Position numbers and translations under genes: made by a program. Below the pieces are notes generated by a model. That model was not told the DNA's origin. It saw nothing but the letters and a program-made list of their open reading frames with translations, and did not search any database. From positions 1-7,421 of the forward strand of contig JACDAZ010000174.1 of assembly GCA_013695175.1 (NCBI GenBank): DNA of 7,421 nt. Reading direction: 5' to 3'. Numbering within the stretch: the stretch's first letter is position 1; each line of letters starts with the position of its first letter. The stretch is from Flavisolibacter sp. (GTDB lineage Bacteria > Bacteroidota > Bacteroidia > Chitinophagales > Chitinophagaceae). Positions 6,021 to 7,421 of the stretch are shown here, piece by piece.

Positions 6021-6398
6021 ATGCCGGATAATCATTTCGAGGGTGGAATTAATATAGCTATTAAAATTCCAAAAAGTAAATACCAGGAAACAGTAAACTT
6101 CTACAGGGATGTGTTGAAATTTCAAGTGGAAGAAAAACCAATTGATATCCCTACTGTTTCCAGGACGCACAAAGTAAACTTTGGGAAAAATGTATTATGG
6201 CTTGACTGTGTTGACAACTACACACATTCAGAAACATGGTTGGAATTAAATACTGAGGACGTAGAAAATGCAAGACGGTATTTAAAATCAAAAGGTGTTG
6301 AAACTGTTGATGAACTGGAACAAATACCTGATACCATGCATTGGATCATGGACCCTGCAGGAACTGTTTTTATTGTTAGCAGAAAAGAAGACAGCTAA
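6021..6398 (+). CDS. VOC family protein (glyoxalase/bleomycin-resistance fold)
   Basis: The 125-residue protein has the vicinal-oxygen-chelate pattern: a first beta strand I-N-I-A-I-K-I-P, the helix Y-x-x-T-V-N-F-Y-R-D-V-L-K-F (21-34), a central strand L-W-L-D (59-62), T-W-L-E-L-N-T-E-D-V-E-N-A-R-R-Y-L (72-88) and the final strand M-D-P-A-G-T-V-F-I-V (109-118). The usual metal-ligand His in the first strand is absent, and the usual Glu near the end is replaced, so a metal-dependent glyoxalase reaction is unlikely; a binding or resistance role is more plausible. Its length equals one VOC module, so it probably acts as a dimer. It follows the SRPBCC gene by 51 bases and may share its transcript. 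Confidence 0.85.
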   Translation: MPDNHFEGGINIAIKIPKSKYQETVNFYRDVLKFQVEEKPIDIPTVSRTHKVNFGKNVLWLDCVDNYTHSETWLELNTEDVENARRYLKSKGVETVDELEQIPDTMHWIMDPAGTVFIVSRKEDS

Positions 6399-6472
6399 AA
6401 TGAATTTGTGAAGCATAATTGAATTATAAATGAATTTTAATTTTTAGAAATAGAAGCATACTTCAAAACCAG

Positions 6473-6484
6473 CTTTTTAAAAAG
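6473..6484. repeat. 12-base palindrome CTTTTTAAAAAG
   Basis: A perfect palindrome (6473-6484) of five T and five A flanked by C and G, 61 bases before the decarboxylase start. It could be an operator half or merely AT-rich chance sequence; nothing else supports a role. Confidence 0.25.
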
Positions 6485-6528
6485 TTTACTTAATAGTTAT
6501 TTTAAGAAAAACATTTTGTTCATCCATT

Positions 6529-6545
6529 TGATAATTAAATTATCA
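6529..6545. promoter_or_regulatory. Palindrome ending on the start codon of the decarboxylase gene
   Basis: TGATAATT and AATTATCA (6529-6536 and 6538-6545) are perfect 8-base inverted arms around a single A. The right arm ends on the A of the ATG. As DNA it could bind a dimeric regulator. As RNA, the one-base centre would force the inner pairs open, leaving a weak AT-rich stem against the start codon. Its exact position makes it worth noting; in AT-rich DNA chance is not excluded. Confidence 0.35.
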
Positions 6546-7421
6546 TGACAACCAGCAGAAATTCACCAATAGAGATTAGCAAAGAAGATTTTAAAAATAT
6601 TGGTTATCAATTAATAGATACTATTGCTGAATTTTTTGATACTATAAAAGATAAAAAAGTTACACCAGGTGAAACACCCCTGCAATTGCAAAAGATAATA
6701 CCTACTGCTCCCCTTCCCCAAAAAGCAACACCGGCAAACGAATTAATTCCAAAGGCCGCTGATTTATTAATCAATCATTCCTTATTCAATGGTCATCCAA
6801 AATTCTTTGGATATATAACTTCTTCACCAGCTCCTATTGGTGCACTTGCAGATTTACTGGCTGCATCAGTAAATCCTAATGTGGGTGCTCAAATTTTAAG
6901 CCCTGTAGCAACTGAAATAGAAAAACAAACAATTAGCTGGTTAGCAGAATTTATTGGAGTTGATCCCGGTTATGGTGGCATTTTAGTAAGCGGAGGTAAT
7001 ATGGCAAATTTTACTGCTTTTTTAGCTGCCCGTACCGCTAAAGCACCTAAAAAAATTAAAGAAGAAGGTCTGTCTGATTTAAATAAGAAACTGGTTGTTT
7101 ACTGCTCTGTAACAACGCACACATGGGTTGAAAAAGCTGCTGTGTTATTTGGTTTAGGCACCAAGGCAATCCGATGGATTGAAACAGATGCAGAAAATAA
7201 AATTGATATAATTGTTCTGCAAAAAACTATTACAGAAGACCGGGAAAAAGGATTTCAGCCATTTATGGTTATTGGCACAGCGGGCGATGTAAGCACCGGT
7301 GTAATTGATAATCTGAAAGCAATTGGATCGGTTTGCAAAAAATTTGATTTATGGTTTCATGTAGACGGTGCATATGGTATACCTGCAGCTGTTATTCCTG
7401 AATATAAAAAGTTGTTTGAAG
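6545..7421 (+). CDS. Group II PLP-dependent amino-acid decarboxylase, N-terminal part (cut by window end)
   Basis: An open frame of 292 codons from the ATG at 6545 runs off the window; full members have roughly 470-480 residues. It has the blocks of the aromatic-amino-acid/glutamate decarboxylase family: G-H-P-K-F-F-G-Y-I (83-91), S-G-G-N-M-A-N (149-155, phosphate-binding region), T-T-H-T-W-V-E-K-A-A with His192 expected to stack on the PLP ring, G-T-A-G-D-V-S-T-G-V-I-D (244-255), and H-V-D-G-A-Y-G (272-278), where Asp274 should contact the PLP ring nitrogen. The PLP-binding lysine lies beyond the window. These enzymes remove the carboxyl group of an L-amino acid to give an amine in the cytoplasm. 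The substrate (aromatic amino acid, glutamate or other) cannot be fixed from this half. A 146-base AT-rich leader with two palindromes precedes it. Confidence 0.93.
   Translation, partial: MTTSRNSPIEISKEDFKNIGYQLIDTIAEFFDTIKDKKVTPGETPLQLQKIIPTAPLPQKATPANELIPKAADLLINHSLFNGHPKFFGYITSSPAPIGALADLLAASVNPNVGAQILSPVATEIEKQTISWLAEFIGVDPGYGGILVSGGNMANFTAFLAARTAKAPKKIKEEGLSDLNKKLVVYCSVTTHTWVEKAAVLFGLGTKAIRWIETDAENKIDIIVLQKTITEDREKGFQPFMVIGTAGDVSTGVIDNLKAIGSVCKKFDLWFHVDGAYGIPAAVIPEYKKLFE

Overview
The window looks like ordinary chromosomal sequence from a member of the Bacteroidota, most likely close to the Chitinophagaceae. This placement is inferred from several things together: AT-rich DNA, start codons without clear Shine-Dalgarno sequences, matches to the Bacteroidota promoter pattern (TTG, about 20 bases, TAnnTTTG), short lipoproteins with a Cys lipobox, and protein families common in that group (GSP26-like flavin-fold proteins, AHSA1/SRPBCC proteins, a membrane-anchored M90 peptidase). 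There is no phage, insertion sequence, CRISPR array, rRNA or tRNA that I can see.

Layout. (1) 60-794: a lipoprotein made of two copies of a ferredoxin-like (dimeric alpha/beta barrel) domain. (2) 795-1272: no intact gene. It holds a cluster of inverted repeats (805-943), then the decayed C-terminal half of a minus-strand SRPBCC/START-like gene (about 1010-1200) broken by two frameshifts. (3) 1273-1638: a DUF2200 protein. (4) 1639-1848: 210 bases in which I see nothing firm. (5) 1849-3722: a two-gene operon, a membrane-anchored MtfA-like M90 metallopeptidase overlapping by one base (TGATG) with a MidA/NDUFAF7-family methyltransferase. (6) 3764-4300 on the minus strand, convergent with the operon: a GSP26-type pyridoxamine-5'-phosphate-oxidase-like protein. 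(7) 4563-4988: a lipocalin-like lipoprotein. (8) 4989-5495: no intact gene; a PAS-domain gene broken by two frameshifts (5100-5445), still preceded by a near-perfect promoter. (9) 5496-6398: an SRPBCC/AHSA1-like protein followed by a VOC (glyoxalase-fold) protein. (10) 6545 to the window end: the first 292 codons of a group II PLP-dependent amino-acid decarboxylase, cut by the window edge.

The genes do not form one pathway. The only firm functional unit is the peptidase/methyltransferase pair. The SRPBCC and VOC genes are close and co-directional but may each have a promoter. I did not find a convincing undescribed system. The best leads are the two gene relics that no ORF caller would report, the peptidase-methyltransferase coupling, and the overlapping inverted repeats after the first gene.
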